Shown here: positions 1-12,251 of the stretch, piece after piece | Layout: each line of letters opens with the position of its first letter | Position numbering within the stretch: the first letter of the stretch is position 1 | NCBI GenBank assembly: GCA_038496675.1 | Contig: CM076653.1 | Span: 11,308,126-11,372,125, forward strand | DNA: 64,000 nucleotides | Source: Rachycentron canadum | Lineage: Eukaryota; Chordata; Actinopteri; Carangiformes; Rachycentridae | Direction of reading: 5' to 3' | Notes under the pieces: generated by a model | What the model saw: only the letters and a program-made list of their open reading frames with translations | The model's database searches: none | What the model was told of the DNA's origin: nothing | Program-made: the position numbers and the translations under genes

Positions 1-715
1 GTTTTGTACGTTTCAGGAGTCGTTGACTGTATTCTGGGGTACAAAGGGTGTATGCAGTTGCATCTACGTGTCTGCAAGATAATAGTTTTACTTCACGAAA
101 TATTTGCCATCTAGTATCACAGCAAAAAAAAATTCTCTCTGTTTACTTTGTTGATTATGTTCTAGATCAATTAATCATTTAAGCCTTACTGTCTTCAGTT
201 ATGGGACTAAGACAACCATAGTGATAAACATAAAATTAGAAGTGTGCAAAGTTATGGCTGATTTTTAACACCAACGAATACATAGAGTGGCCAATGTGTC
301 ATTTTTTTATTATCTTATTAGACTTGATATCATCAATTATTTTGGAAATTGAATGAACTGACAAACTGTCTTTGCATAAAGTAACCAGACTGGTGTGTCT
401 AATGTTTAGAAAATTCAGAAAATAAATAAAATTCCTGTCACTTTATCACAATGATGCACAAATATTATGAAAGTAAAATCAATAAAGCTGTCCGGCTTAT
501 TGATTTGCCCCGGATGGCAAACAACGACCAGAAAGATTGAGAGGATAGCTACAGTACTATAAATAATTTGTATAAATGGTATGGTTGGTAATGGTTGATA
601 AATTTGTGTTGACCCACAGCATATATCATCATATTTCATGTCATATAACTCAAGATATATACAAGACTTAGAAAATGAAGGTTGTTTTTTTTTTTGTTTT
701 TTTTTATGTCTCCAG
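1..715 (+). other. scnm1 intron or upstream sequence, no exon recognised
   Basis: The first scnm1 exon visible starts at 716 in codon phase 2, so the start codon and the C2H2 zinc-finger exons of this gene must lie before it. I looked for a zinc-finger reading frame in this stretch on the plus strand and did not find one. It is AT-rich, with a poly-T tract directly before the splice acceptor at 714-715. Confidence 0.5.
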
Positions 716-2012
716 GATTAAAATCATTCTATGGCAAAAAAGCACAGCTGAAGAATGAAATAACAAAAAGGCAACATGAAAACTACGTCCAGGCTGAAGA
801 CAGAGGGCAGGTTGGTAACTGAAACAGTTTGGAGTTTCAGGTGTGTTTGATAGGTGTGTTTAGTTTACGTAGCATATGTTTCAGAACTGTGAGAAACTGT
901 GGAACTCAGGAACAACAGACATGAGTCGACCTGATTGTTTTAGCTGGGAGAAAGTCAATGAATCATTTTTGGGGAACAACAACATGAGCTGAACAAACAT
1001 CTTCCTTTCACTGACTGAGGCTGTCGGACCATGTTGTTGTCATGTCAAAGGACTTGCGTGGCAGCCCTGTGACCATCATATGACTGTGACAATGAATTTA
1101 AAGTGTTTGTCTGTTGTGAAAAACATAAACAACACTTTGGTCAAGTTGCCAACTGAGAGAGTTCCCAGTACCTTTTGAGAAATTTCTACAATCCACACAG
1201 ACACACATAGAGCATGTTGTTGTGATTATAGGAATCCTCCAGTTCAGCCCCTTTACTGGCACAAACACGGAAGCTTACACATCACGCTTTATTGAAGACT
1301 GTACCTTATAACAGTTGCCATCGAAAAACCAGGTGAGTGAGATGCATGTTTAGTATACAAATTTCCACATATGCTTCAAATTTCAGAAAAGGAATAAAGG
1401 GAAAACAGAACCTTAAACTCAAACCTGTGATTTTTAAGCACTAAATCTGGAACAGGACCAGAGAGCATCGGCTCAGATCCCTGTGACAACGCTTGCAGCG
1501 ATACCCCATCTGAGCAAGAACACGCACGTTGGAAAACTGAAGCATCGAACACTGTGACACCAAACAGCTCAAGTGGCCTGACAGCAGGTAAAGTCTGTAA
1601 CAGGAACTCTTTTATTCTCAGATTCAGCGTTGGAGAAAACCCCGGCCCGATCATGCTTTAATTATGGGGATGTTTTGTCTTCTGTTGCCAATAAAGAGTT
1701 ACATGTATCAAAAGACACAAAGGGATCTCAGCTTACAGTGGCACAGGAGACAGAGCCCATAACAGCCCAGAGGAGGAGGGAGCTGGAGCACTACCTCAGA
1801 CTGAAAAGGTTACTTACAGTTACTTTTTCTTTCGCTTGAGGTTAAACATTAGTTGCTGAAGTTGTGCATTCTCACTATTAGATGTCTGCCTCTTTCACAG
1901 TGACGGATGGCTGCAAGACCGCAGTGGCCAGTGGATTAAAGACGAGAATGTGGAGTTTGATTCAGATGAGGAGGAGCCTCCATCGCTTGACGGCCTGCCC
2001 ACAAGTCACTGA
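716..2012 (+). CDS. scnm1: sodium channel modifier 1 (SCNM1), 3' part
   Basis: SCNM1 is a nuclear C2H2 zinc-finger protein of the minor (U12-type) spliceosome. The zinc-finger half lies upstream of the window. Exons seen: 716-810 (contains SFYGKKAQLKNE), 1232-1332 (APLLAQTR, then PYNSCHRK), an uncertain middle exon starting at 1439, an exon ending at 1808 (open from about 1622; TAQRRRELEHYLRLK), and 1901-2012 (DGWLQDRSGQWIKDENV, then the acidic EFDSDEEEPP block and stop at 2010-2012). The YGKK, YNSC, RRR.L.HYL.L and WIKDENVEFDSDEEEPP blocks match the family in order. Donors and acceptors are good at 714-715, 811, 1230-1231, 1333, 1809 and 1899-1900. The join between 1439 and 1622 is not solved: the strong donor at 1588 would leave a 34-base intron. 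The gene converges on tmod4, as in mammals. Confidence 0.87.
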
Positions 2013-2680
2013 GAGGTGTAAGAACTGTGGGAACACAGCACAGATTAACTTCAGAAGCAAACGTGCTGTTTCAAGCAGTCACAGCTCCACGTGCGAGGAC
2101 TTTCGATAACTGAATCACATTGTATTCTTGTGTTGATTCCATCTGTGTAATCTGTGGATTCACATTCACTCTTTAGTCATAACAGAAACCTTCTACTAGA
2201 CTGAGATTAGCAGCTTGTCATACAGTCTACAGAATCCAATACTGTCAATGTCACAAAATTGTGAACAGCTGAATATATAAAATGCGTGTTTCTCCAACTT
2301 GCGGAGAACTTTTGGTACTTCATGGAACATCAGAACTCAAGATTACAATCAAGGATACCATAAATCATTTTTCAACATGTTTCTTCTGGTAGTGTTACTT
2401 TTTTCTTTGCGTTTCAACGCCTAAAAACTGTAGCCAGGGCTGCGTCCTAATGTCTGGAAGACTTAATGGGATCATCCCGGTTTATTACTAATTCAGGATT
2501 ATTTTTATAGTTTGGGCCTTAATTTCAATCGGTCATGATGACGTATTTACCAAAGTAATATCTGAGAAATGGGAACACAGAGATGAAGCTCCCACAAAGT
2601 CATGTCAGTAATAGCCTCTCATTGTACAGGAAAACTACACAACATGAATCAGGAAGTTGTTCTGTAAAATGGAGTTGATG
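2013..2680 (+). other. scnm1 3' UTR and flank
   Basis: Sequence after the scnm1 stop. There is no canonical AATAAA in it; the closest candidates are a TATAAA variant near 2275 and an ATTAAA near 3077, beyond the repeat that follows. The end of the transcript cannot be placed. Confidence 0.4.
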
Positions 2681-2684
2681 TCCA

Positions 2685-3045
2685 TCCAACCATTTTGTTC
2701 TGCTTATCCTGGTTTGGGTCGCAGTAGCAGCAGGGTAAGCAGGGAATTCTAGGCTTCCCTCTCTCCAGCAACGCTTTCCAACTCCCCTTCAAGGATCCCA
2801 AGATGCTCCCAAGTCAGATGAGATGTGTAGTCCCTCCAGCAAGTTCTGGGTCAACGCTGAGGTTTCCTCACTGTTGGACATCCCCAGAAAACCTCCAGAA
2901 GAAGGTGCCCAGGGAGCATCCTTATCAGATGCCTCAACCACCTCAAATGGCTCCTTTTGGCGTGAAGGAGCAGCGACTCTACTCCAAGCTCCCTCTGAAT
3001 GTCCATGCTCCTCATCTCACTATGGTTCTCAGCCAGTCTCAGCAG
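2685..3045 (+). repeat. interspersed teleost repeat, copy 1
   Basis: Starts with a CCATCCAACCATTTT-type end followed by GCTTATCCTGG and GGGTCGCAGTAGCAGCAGGG, then a long C/T-rich body. This consensus is common in fish genomes. A shorter copy in the same orientation lies at 40140-40315, sharing the stretch around ATGCC-AACCACCTCAA-TGG and GTGAAGGAGCAGC. The two overlapping open frames of about 85 codons here belong to the repeat and are not genes. Confidence 0.75.
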
Positions 3046-4610
3046 TTAATTTGGTGAGTACAGTTATAATTACTAATTAAAATTTGTCATATTGCTCCCC
3101 TGTGACTTTAGACCAAACTGAGTGCATCACATTAACCTCACCATCACCAAGCTAATGTCTTGTTCATGGACACTTCAGGATCAAAAGAGCAGCACTGAGC
3201 ACTGAACAAACACGAATTTCCTGCTGAACATCTCTGGTCACCTGCAGAATGAGCAGAGCTATATTTACCCCCCTTTGTTGTATATTTTACCCCTTTGAAT
3301 TGTGTTCAATAGCCTCGTTCAGGAAGGACTAATCCTCAATCAGCTTTGCTATAAATCAGCAGAATTGGTGCTAATCTGGGTAGAGAAGCCACTAGTTGGC
3401 GTTCTCCACAACACAGTTGGTATGAATTGGATAACACCCATCAGGGGCAGCAGGAAGAGGCAGAGGGACTTAACATGGGTTAGTTTCTGATGACACTGCT
3501 AATATGTGTCAAAAGCATTTCATTATTTTTGAGCTCGGGGCATCAACACCACATGGGGACGCTCTCAATATACTGAATGAGTAACATCTTTGTCGCTTGT
3601 CATGGAGATGTGGCAGGAAGAAATATAAACGCTGGTAAAATGGTTATCGACGTTTCAAATTCTGATCACCTTTAATATCATGCTTGACCTTTTAATGGTA
3701 CAACTTACACAGTCCTCGGACCCAAATATGACAAAAAAAGTAGAGACATGGAACACAATATGGTGAATACATGTGCCACAGCATGCATGACATCCAGCAT
3801 TACAATCCAAAAACACGCCTGTGTTTTATTGCAAAACAACGATCAAAGGAAAGAGAAAATCTCAGAATAGATTGTGGCGAGGCAACGCTGACTTTAAATC
3901 ATTTAAAGATGCCAAATGTCAGTGAAGTCTATTTGACTTTAAAAAAAAGTGACCTTTTGAAAAAGTCTAAAAATCAGTTGATGGTAATGTCAAACGTGAC
4001 ATTAATTTAGAGCGCCTTAAAGAAACGAGCAAATAGGTTGAAGAAATGATGGAGGGAACGGGGGCGGGAACCTGAGCAATACTGTCAAAATCCTCAGAGG
4101 TTAACAGCTGTTTCTGTTCATAAATCTCCACGGGTCCACAGGGGTGCAACCCTCTTAAACTTGGTTCTTATATTTGGAACAAGGTAACTCAAGCCCAGCG
4201 GACTAGGTTACGTTTCCCATCAGGGTTTGATGGGGGGAGGTTAAAAATAGCTCAGGTGCTTGGGGGAAGTCAGAGGATCAGAGGAGACTAAGAGATTAAA
4301 GAACTTTGATTCTTTACATGAAGGCTTTATCTCAATCACTGCAGTACTTGTCAAACTTGTGACAATATTATCAATTAATAGAAATTATTAACTATTTAAG
4401 AGGATCTGGTTTTTGATTAAAAAGTCTCACATTTTGCACAGAATTGCTGTAAAATGTTTTAATGTTTAATTTATGGGCAGAATCAATGCATATCAAGAGA
4501 CCTTGATCTGGGTTTTGGCGATGTTACAATCACACCATTGAAGAAATGAAATGAAAATCTATCGGTAACCTTGTTATATTCCTTGTTAAATGGACCTAAA
4601 CTCTGGTTCT
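3046..4610. other. intergenic, nothing recognised
   Basis: AT-rich sequence between the convergent scnm1 and tmod4 genes. The short open frames have no recognisable motif or splice context. Confidence 0.4.
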
Positions 4611-5005
4611 GAAAAGTGAAGCCAATGCTAAACCTTCATTCTCTCTAATGACCATCAGGGGGCGACTTCACTGGTTGTTAAAGAAGTCAGATTGTATTGA
4701 AGTCTATGGGAAAATGTCCCTACTTCTCCCTTGATTTATTAGCTCAGGAAACATTTTCCTAATGTGTTTATGGTCTCAGTCTCTAGTTTCAAGTCTTCTT
4801 CAACACAATGTGCTGTTAATTTTTTTTTAATCAGGAAAATAGACCATAAAGCAGGGTATGCATTGATTGACAGAAAAAGTCAGATCCACCCCTCACTCCT
4901 CCTCAGCTCCATCTTCTCCTCCAAATATGGTTTCTTCTGGTTTCGAAAAACCAAGATGGTGACAGACAAATTACAAGTGGAGCCTTCAAAATGCAGCTCA
5001 CAAAC
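4611..5005 (+). repeat. ~400 bp repeat family R1, copy 1
   Basis: Shares long near-identical stretches with 14171-14605, 46575-47212, the inverse of 12252-12587, and fragments at 39085-39195 and 17560-17620. Landmarks in order are CTCTCTAATGACCATCAGGG, GAAGTCTATGGGAAAATGTC, the GATTTATTAGCTCAG block, a GATTGACAGA block and a C/T-rich tail ending in TTCTTCTGGTTTC. There is no transposase or RT frame in it, so it is presumably non-autonomous. I do not know its family name. Confidence 0.85.
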
Positions 5006-5675
5006 CAATGGGTGACATCACAGAGGGTTGAATCTTTGTTACAAGACATATAAGCAAATCTTCACCTTGTGACTTCAATGAACCCGCGACGGGTTTCATA
5101 CATCACAAACCTAGGAAATCAATCACGTCAAATTGCCGAAAGGAAGACTAAGCAACTAGCCACTAAGCAGGGCTGCTGCCTATTACAAGCCGAGATAGTA
5201 AACAACATAAACAAATTAAAGATGCTAACTGTTCCTCAACATGTGGCTATAATGAGTCTCTGATGAGTCGCTGTTGTTTCCTACTGCAACCATCTTTACA
5301 CTCTCTGTCATTGTGGAGCAAGCAGCACTGATGCACAGGGCACAATACGAGTTTCTCAGTGGGGAAATAAGAGTAGATGAGCTCCAGTTTTTAGTTTTTA
5401 GTGGGAAAACCATGGTAAACAAAATGTTAGTCTTTGTAGAGTATACCTAAAAACGTGTTTAGAGAGAAAATTTAAAAGCCCATTTTTGCCGGGCTGGGAG
5501 GTTTTCCCTGGAATCCAGTTTCAGATGTAGATACTGTAACATACCACGTAGGTATGTACGGCTTAGAGGCATCTCAACCAATATTACCCAAGAAAAATAT
5601 TCACTTATCCAATATAAAATACTCATGTCTAAGGTGTAGAAACAATAAAATTAAACTTGCCAAACATTTACAAAA
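5006..5675. other. intergenic sequence past the tmod4 3' end
   Basis: No feature recognised. On the minus strand, the stretch just beyond the tmod4 poly(A) signal is T- and GT-rich, as expected downstream of a cleavage site. Confidence 0.4.
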
Positions 5676-5696
5676 AAATACTTGAATATATATATT

Positions 5697-5702
5697 TTTA
5701 TT
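5697..5702 (-). terminator. poly(A) signal of tmod4
   Basis: AATAAA on the minus strand, about 390 bases after the tmod4 stop codon, followed within 30-40 bases by a T-rich and then GT-rich stretch that would serve as the downstream element. It is the first canonical hexamer I noticed after the stop. Confidence 0.6.
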
Positions 5703-6093
5703 TAAAGTATTTACAGATTGTTGTTTTTTCAGATAGCACCACATTGAAAGTGTTTTCATGAATGAGAAGTTAACCTTTTGTTTGGGATGATGTTGGCAAT
5801 GCACAGACTAAAAGCACAAAAAAAAAAGACACTTCACATTTTTTGCTTGTGACCTATACATGCCTTTATGATGAATTGAGCAGTCTACAAAAAGCCGGCT
5901 GCGGTAAATGAAATGAAATGGTTGGACACGGATGCTTCGTTAGTGGATGCACGCTGACCCTGTTTGATTTTGGGAGGACTGATTCAGCTCTGGTGCACCA
6001 CGTCGAGAAAGCTGGCACGAGGCTGTCGCTGGCTTGTCTTTGCAGGCTCTGACGGGCCAAACTGGTTGTTCTTCTGTTTGCTCCTTGTTACTT

Positions 6094-9000
6094 TCATCTT
6101 AATCTCTGCTGGCGGACTATATCGAGGAGAAAAGATAAGAAATAATTATGACATGGAATTATGAGTCAATAATCTGCCATCTTTGCAGATCAGCAGCTCT
6201 AAATGGTGGCCACTCTTCCCCACAGCGGCTCATTTAAACTGATTTCTTACTCACGAATGCACTGTAGATAATTATTCCCATTCTGCCAGAACTGTACATG
6301 CATATTTAAAGTGATTTCCTGAGCATGAAGTCAAAGCGTTTCTCACTCATGTCGTTGTTCCGTGTGATGGCCATGGCGGCTCTGGCACGGGGACCCTGCT
6401 GGGTGAAGTGGTAGCCGAACCTGAGGATGCTGGAGTTGTTCTCCAACATGGAAGCGATTTCCATCTCAACTGAATCTCCCAGCTTCTGCCTCTGCCATTG
6501 GGAAGAAAAGCATATTCATGTTCATTCATCTCTTCAGTTTCAATTTCTTGCACAATTTCTTGTATTAAACTGACAGCACATTACATCTACTGTGAGATGC
6601 ACATGTCTAATGTGTGTGTGTCAGACCTGGTTGTCGATCTTCAGCTCCACCAGTGTGGCGTTGTTGGCCATTGCCTTGATGATCGCCATCATGCCATCTG
6701 CAGTAATGAAGTTGGATTCGATATTAAGACTCTGCAAGCTGGTGTTCTCCTGAAGCATCTCAGCACATGCCTGAAACACACACAAATACACACCCACGCA
6801 CAGTGAAATTATTTTAATTACGTCCTGATTTTAAAATTTGAGCATCCTTATCACTATCTCTACTGGAGCCAGGCTTTAGAAACTATATTGGTTGTTATTT
6901 TGTTAATTGTTAAATTTTATATATCCAGGTATCTTCCAAAAAAATTGTTTTTAACTCGACCGTCATGCCTCTTAATTTCATTTCACACAAAAATACACAC
7001 AGTTTTTAAGACACCTGTAATTCTTTTTCATGTATTTTAGATGACACCAGTGCAAAAGAACCTTTACATATAGTCTTTTAATAATGAAATAAAGCTTCCA
7101 CTCATCGTTACATTATAGTTAATAGAAAAGAAGAGACATCTGCTTTAATAAAATATAAAGCATATGTTTGTTTTCATTCCAAAGAAATCAATTGTATTTG
7201 CCTGCCGTCCAAAAGGGAAGTGTACTCACGTAGGCCACAGGGTCGTTGCTGCGGGTCGCGGCGATGCTCAGAGACTCCACGTGAGAGTTCCCTTTCATCG
7301 CCTCAAAGATCTCTTTCAGTGTTGGGATGGGAATGTCCTGCAGGAACGATGAAGAGACATTGACTTTATGAGCTTTGGTTTTCAAGCTGCGGCCGTTAAA
7401 GGTTTTTATATCCTAATGCATCAAACCAGCAGAAGATTAGATTTAAATGAACTCCCATTCATTTTGAATATGTGATCTCTCACAGCTCTGTACTGTGGTG
7501 TCCCATCGGCCTGACCTTGATGTTGTTGAGGTTGACTTCTGTCAGGCTGCTGTCGTTGTTGTGGATCCTCTCCAGGGTCTCCTCCACATTAGTGGGGTTC
7601 GGTGGCTCTTCCGGGAAGATCTTGAATGGATCTGCTTTCACCACACCTGAAGGGAGACACAACATCACAGCTCAGACCACAGAGCAGCACATTGAAAGTC
7701 GGTGCACAGATAGATACATAGATAGATGGATTGGGAGGTGGGTAGGGAGGTAGATGGGTAGATTGATAGATTCGTTGGTTGGTAGATAGGTAGATAGATA
7801 TATAAGTAGGTAGATGTGTAGATCAATAAGGAGGTAGGTACATACGTATGTCGGTAGATAGATCTATAGGGAGGTAGGTAGGTAGACAGCAGGCCAGTAG
7901 ATCAATAGATCAATAAATGGGTATGTAGGTATAATATATAAGAAAATATATAAAAGGAGGCGTCTTATGACTTCTTTGCAAGTGGAAAATGATGTCATAC
8001 GTACTGTTGATGCCCTCTGTGTTGGCGATGGTGCCTGTGGTGCCCAGAGCGTCGTAGTACTGCTTGTTGCTCATCAGCGTGTACATTCCAAGGATAGCTG
8101 CAAGTACAAGAAAACAGTCACCACGAGCACGTCAGGGAGGCAGTTCACAAAAAAATATCTGAATAAGATCATGTGTCCTGCGTGTTTGTTTTTACATTCG
8201 TGCTGCTTTTGTGTCCACACACTGATATCACAGAGACAAATTCATAAAGAGAGTAACACCGAGTTGACAAAGAAAATATTTCTTTGATTTGTGTCCAAAA
8301 AGGCCAAGTTAGGTGTTTCCTCATTCCTCGTGTGGCTCTGCTCTGTGTGTCTGTTTGACGAGATAAAGTCTGTCTGTGTTTAGCAGAAAACTGTCCCTGG
8401 CTGTAATCTCCCAGTTTCCAGGGGCCCCGGTGGTTATGATACCACACATAATACATGATTGTCAGGCTGATGGGGTGGGGCTCCAAAGTGTCTCAATGTT
8501 ATTTTTGTTGACGTTGAGTCAGTTTTAAAGGACCCCACAGAGTCCTGGACATCCAATGTATTATATATTTATGATCGGGTGTTTGTCAAAATGTGTGGAA
8601 ACGGTGAGAGAAAGACACTAAAATTGTTGAGCTTAGAAGATCATCATTACAATCAACCACCAAACACTAGCCCTAACCCACATTATACAGTAATCTTTCC
8701 CATTGTTAAAAAAAAAAAATAGTGATTACAGTAGTGATCTGTTATTACCAGCAGGGGGCAGACCTGCAGGTTCATTTCCTCTTTCTTTTTGTAACCTGCC
8801 AGCACCAAATTGTGTCACATGCCAACTGCTGTGACAGCGACCCCATTCTCCCCTACTCCCCCCCCCCATCCCTGAGCCTTCTGACCCGGAGTGGGGAACC
8901 ATGGGAAGGGCCTTGTGAGGAGAGAGAGGCCGTGAAAGACAGCTGCCTGCTCATGGGTGTGGGCGTTATCAACCACAAACACCCCCACGTCATCTGGTTT

Positions 9001-11631
9001 GGCCCTGAGAATAACCTACAGTAGCTTTACAGCACAAACCAGACTGCAGATAACTAAAACGCTCAATATAGCAACGTGTTAATGTCATAAATAAAAGGTG
9101 AAAATTAAGTCTCCAGGGTGACTTGTTGGCCCCACGCTCTCGCCAAACTCATGGAGCGGGTCGGCCAGGCCATTCATCCCCTTTTAGTCTGTTTGCCAAA
9201 AAGCCCAAACAAAAGACTGACAGAGGCTAACTGAGGTTTAATCCTCAGCTGGACTTGGTCCAGGGTCTCTCTCTCTCTGACAGGCTGATGGAGCTGGACA
9301 AACAGGCTCCCCTGCTCTGCCTTTCCGGATGCCTGCCTGTTTGATCTGTCACAGGAGTGTGGCTGGGTGTTCACTGTGTTCAAAGGCTCACGCTCAATAC
9401 AGAAAACATGTTTCATGTTTCACTTTGATCTGTTTTATGTTTCAATTTTATCCCACTATCATCCACTTTCATTTTACCTGAAATTGGTCAAGAAATCTAG
9501 CTCTTACTTTCTTACTTTATATATTTATTTATTGATCAGAGAGTGCACATTTATTGACATGACTGACGTTTGCTAATCCCATCTCCAAATGCAGACTGTC
9601 CAATCACTGATTATCCAGGAAGGGCAGGCCTGTACAGTACCTTCCCTTGAGTCTGTTTCTTTGCCCCCGCTATCTCCATGTCCACTCCACCCTTCCATTG
9701 GTGGCCTGGGGGCCAGGCTTATTTATTTCTGTGCTGCTGAGTGTGGGGAATTGGACCCCATCGCATGTCTGGCCGTGTCTGTTAGCCTGGGACTACTGGG
9801 CTGTGTCCGTGTTCAGAGAAAACAACATGAAGCAGCAGCAGAAAGATAACTGGGTCTGTCTAATAGAACTATGTGGGTCAGAGCTACTGTGATGAAAACA
9901 CTGAGGTCACACTATGTCATGCTGGGTTAATAAGCACTTGATGCTGGGAAACAGCATGAGCACAAACATGACATCATAGCAGGAACAGACCTTTTCTCAC
10001 AGCAGACATTTTGGGAAAAGCACTACCTAACTTTTTCATAGCCCTTCGGCTTTAACACTTGTTTTTAGCTAAAACCCAATACTTTCATTTAACAGTGAAA
10101 TCCTCAGGTTTTCTGTTGGCGTTTTTTGTTCCCATATTATTTTCATTGACAGCGCACAATGAATCTTGGGATAGCTTGGGATAGGATAGGAAAAGGAGGA
10201 CAAAGCTGCAAGGAGGCTGTGTGAACTGCGCTGCACATGTAATTTTTTGGCCAGTGTGTGAGTAGAGTATACAGTCTAGACTTGTCATGGCCTCACAACC
10301 TGAACAGGACAAGCAGTTTAAAGAATTCATGGATGGAGAGACACTGCTGCCTCTAGATGTATTAAGAATGAGCTGTAGTAACAATGTTGATCTAACCTGC
10401 AATATCACACATCTCAGCGTCAGTGGCATTTTTCAGAGCCTCCTCCAGCTCCGGCTCCAGTATCACGTCCTCGTGTTGGGTCATCTCCGCTGCTTTCTTG
10501 GGCACGAAGGCCTTTCCTTCAGATGCACAGAGAGAGTACATGTGGTAAGAAAAAAGACAGGAGGACAGTCAGATCAGAGATGAGAGGAAGGTTTTAAAAA
10601 TAGGTCGAGACAGAAGGAAGAAAACGAAGCAAATAGACAGAAAATGACTGGCTTAACACAGATTTACAGAAGAAGCCAAATAAACGTGGTTTTCCACCTG
10701 ATCTTTTTTCTTCCTCCTTTGCTTGTTTGTTGTCACAATTTCAGTTGTGAATCTGTGAAAATTACTACTGTATTCCTCTATTTCCATTTGTTAAATGTGT
10801 TGCCCAGCACAAATAGTCTCTGCCAAGTCATTTCCCAGTTGTAGGTCTGGACTACGATGATGAAAACAGCCCCAAAACTCACTGAGCTGCAAAAAAGCCG
10901 GCACAGACCTGAAATTAAGAGCCTGAGCAGCTGTGTGGTGGTACAATACAGTACAGCTGACTGAACTATAGGTGAAAACCTACTGAGCCACTATATCCAG
11001 GATATGGCCCAATAGTAAATCTATCATTAAACCTCTGCTGATGTCCTACAATGCAAATATTATGTGGATGTGAACACTGTGGGGAATAGGTTCCCTCTCC
11101 TCTCTTCAATGCCTTCAATGTCTCGATTATGATTTCACTTCCACTGTTCTGCACCCATGCATGCACAACGAGCTCTTGTGACAAAATTAAACAAGATTAA
11201 AGTGTTTGATGTGAATGTAAAAATCCTTCACCTTTTTTCTCCCCAGTGAAGGGCACCAGGTCCTCCCTGTCCTGGTGCTCCATGGCCTGCTTCTCCAGGT
11301 GCTGCATAAGGGCATCGCGGTCAAACGGCCCCGTCGGGCTCTTCTTCGTCTGGTCACGCTGCCGGAAGCCTGCTGGCAGCATGGCATTCTGGGAGAAACG
11401 GGGAGGTCAAATGTTATGTTGATGTGAAGAGGAAGAGGGAGGGAGAGAGACTAGAATCACTGCTTAAGTGCAAAGTAGAGGAACATGTTTTATACGTATA
11501 TTTATTGTCCATCAGGCTCTTCTCCCTACCTCGGGGTCCATCTCCTGCAACTCATACTCCAGCTGATCCAGCTCCTCAGCACTGAGGCCCTTGAGGATGG
11601 CATCCTCATCGATGTCCCTGGGGTCCGACAT
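6094..11631 (-). CDS. tmod4: tropomodulin, skeletal-muscle type (Tmod4-like)
   Basis: Tropomodulins cap the pointed ends of thin filaments by binding tropomyosin and actin. Nine coding exons join in phase: 11530-11631, 11232-11388, 10397-10516, 8005-8097, 7516-7646, 7230-7337, 6627-6770, 6347-6491 and 6094-6116, giving 340 residues and a stop. The N-terminal tropomyosin/actin-binding part runs from about 1 to 157 (LKGLSAEELDQLEYELQEMD at 14-32; the FTGEKKGKAFVPKK block near 81-93; LEPELEEAL near 105). The leucine-rich actin-binding part runs from about 159 to 333 (NPTNVEETLERI; LNNIK; LQSLNIESN; FGYHFTQQGPRAR). The last exon codes only the tail IRQQRLR. Every junction has GT donor and AG acceptor. 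The length is shorter than Tmod1 (about 359) and near Tmod4 (about 345); that and scnm1 next door favour tmod4 over other paralogues. No defect is seen. Confidence 0.92.
7705..7930. repeat. degenerate tetranucleotide array in tmod4 intron
   Basis: Over about 220 bases the sequence is built from imperfect units of AGAT, GGTA and GTAG, with many interruptions. It lies in the intron between coding exons 7516-7646 and 8005-8097. It is likely to vary in length between individuals. Confidence 0.85.
8098..10396 (-). other. tmod4 intron between coding exons 3 and 4
   Basis: A 2.3 kb intron (phase 1) from donor 10396 to acceptor 8098. Several short open frames fall inside it, with no domain or splice support. 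There is a short C-run near 8860. I see no separate gene or RNA. Confidence 0.7.
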
Positions 11632-11691
11632 GGCTCCTGAGGCTCCGGCTCACACACACACACACTCACACATACACACTGCTGCACACCC
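11632..11691 (-). other. tmod4 5' UTR portion of exon 2
   Basis: The ATG at 11629-11631 is preceded by 60 bases reaching a strong acceptor on the minus strand at 11692-11693 (polypyrimidine tract of CCCCCTCTCTCTTCTC type, then CCCAG). The leader includes a short TG/CA repeat. The start is chosen because MSDPRDIDEDAILKGLS is the family N-terminus and no upstream in-frame family sequence exists. Confidence 0.75.
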
Positions 11692-12251
11692 CTGGGTGAG
11701 AAGAGAGAGGGGGAATTACAATGAGTGTTTTTATGGTGTCTTGTGTCCTTGGCTTGGCATCCAAAATAACTCAGCTCATTTAGTGCCGAGAGATTTAACA
11801 CCAACCTCTGTTTACGCTCTTACCAAAAGGTTTAGTTTAAATAAAGATGGTTGAAATATTTTTATGCTTCTATGCTGGTGACAAATGTGAAGGAAGACAT
11901 TGTGTGTTCACGTTGTCTGTCCAGATGTGTACATGTCAAATGCACCCAACACACTTTTGTGAACATGATACATTGAGCTAAAACATTCACTTGGATTCAA
12001 GGTTGACTGGATTAGTCTTTGATGCTCGAGGGTCAAAATGACTTTGACCTCACGTCCGTTCCCATTCTTGAAAACCATAGACTGTATCTGGACAGTGAAG
12101 CCAAAGCGGTGGAGAGAGACAGGATTGACATGGATGGGTAATTGACGTGTGGTAAATGGTCCTTCCAGCTGGGAGTTGAACCAGTGATTTCCTGCTCAGG
12201 CCTCAGTATGTCCATATGGTAGGCGCTAACCACTTAGCCACCAGAGCGCCC

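Noticed and set aside
1387..1444. Alternative scnm1 exon after the TTTCAG at 1381-1386
   Set aside because: In the required phase it meets a stop at 1442 after about 18 codons, and the following exon frame does not fit it without a weak donor.
2803..3080. Two plus-strand frames of about 85 codons
   Set aside because: They lie inside an interspersed repeat that also occurs at 40140-40315.
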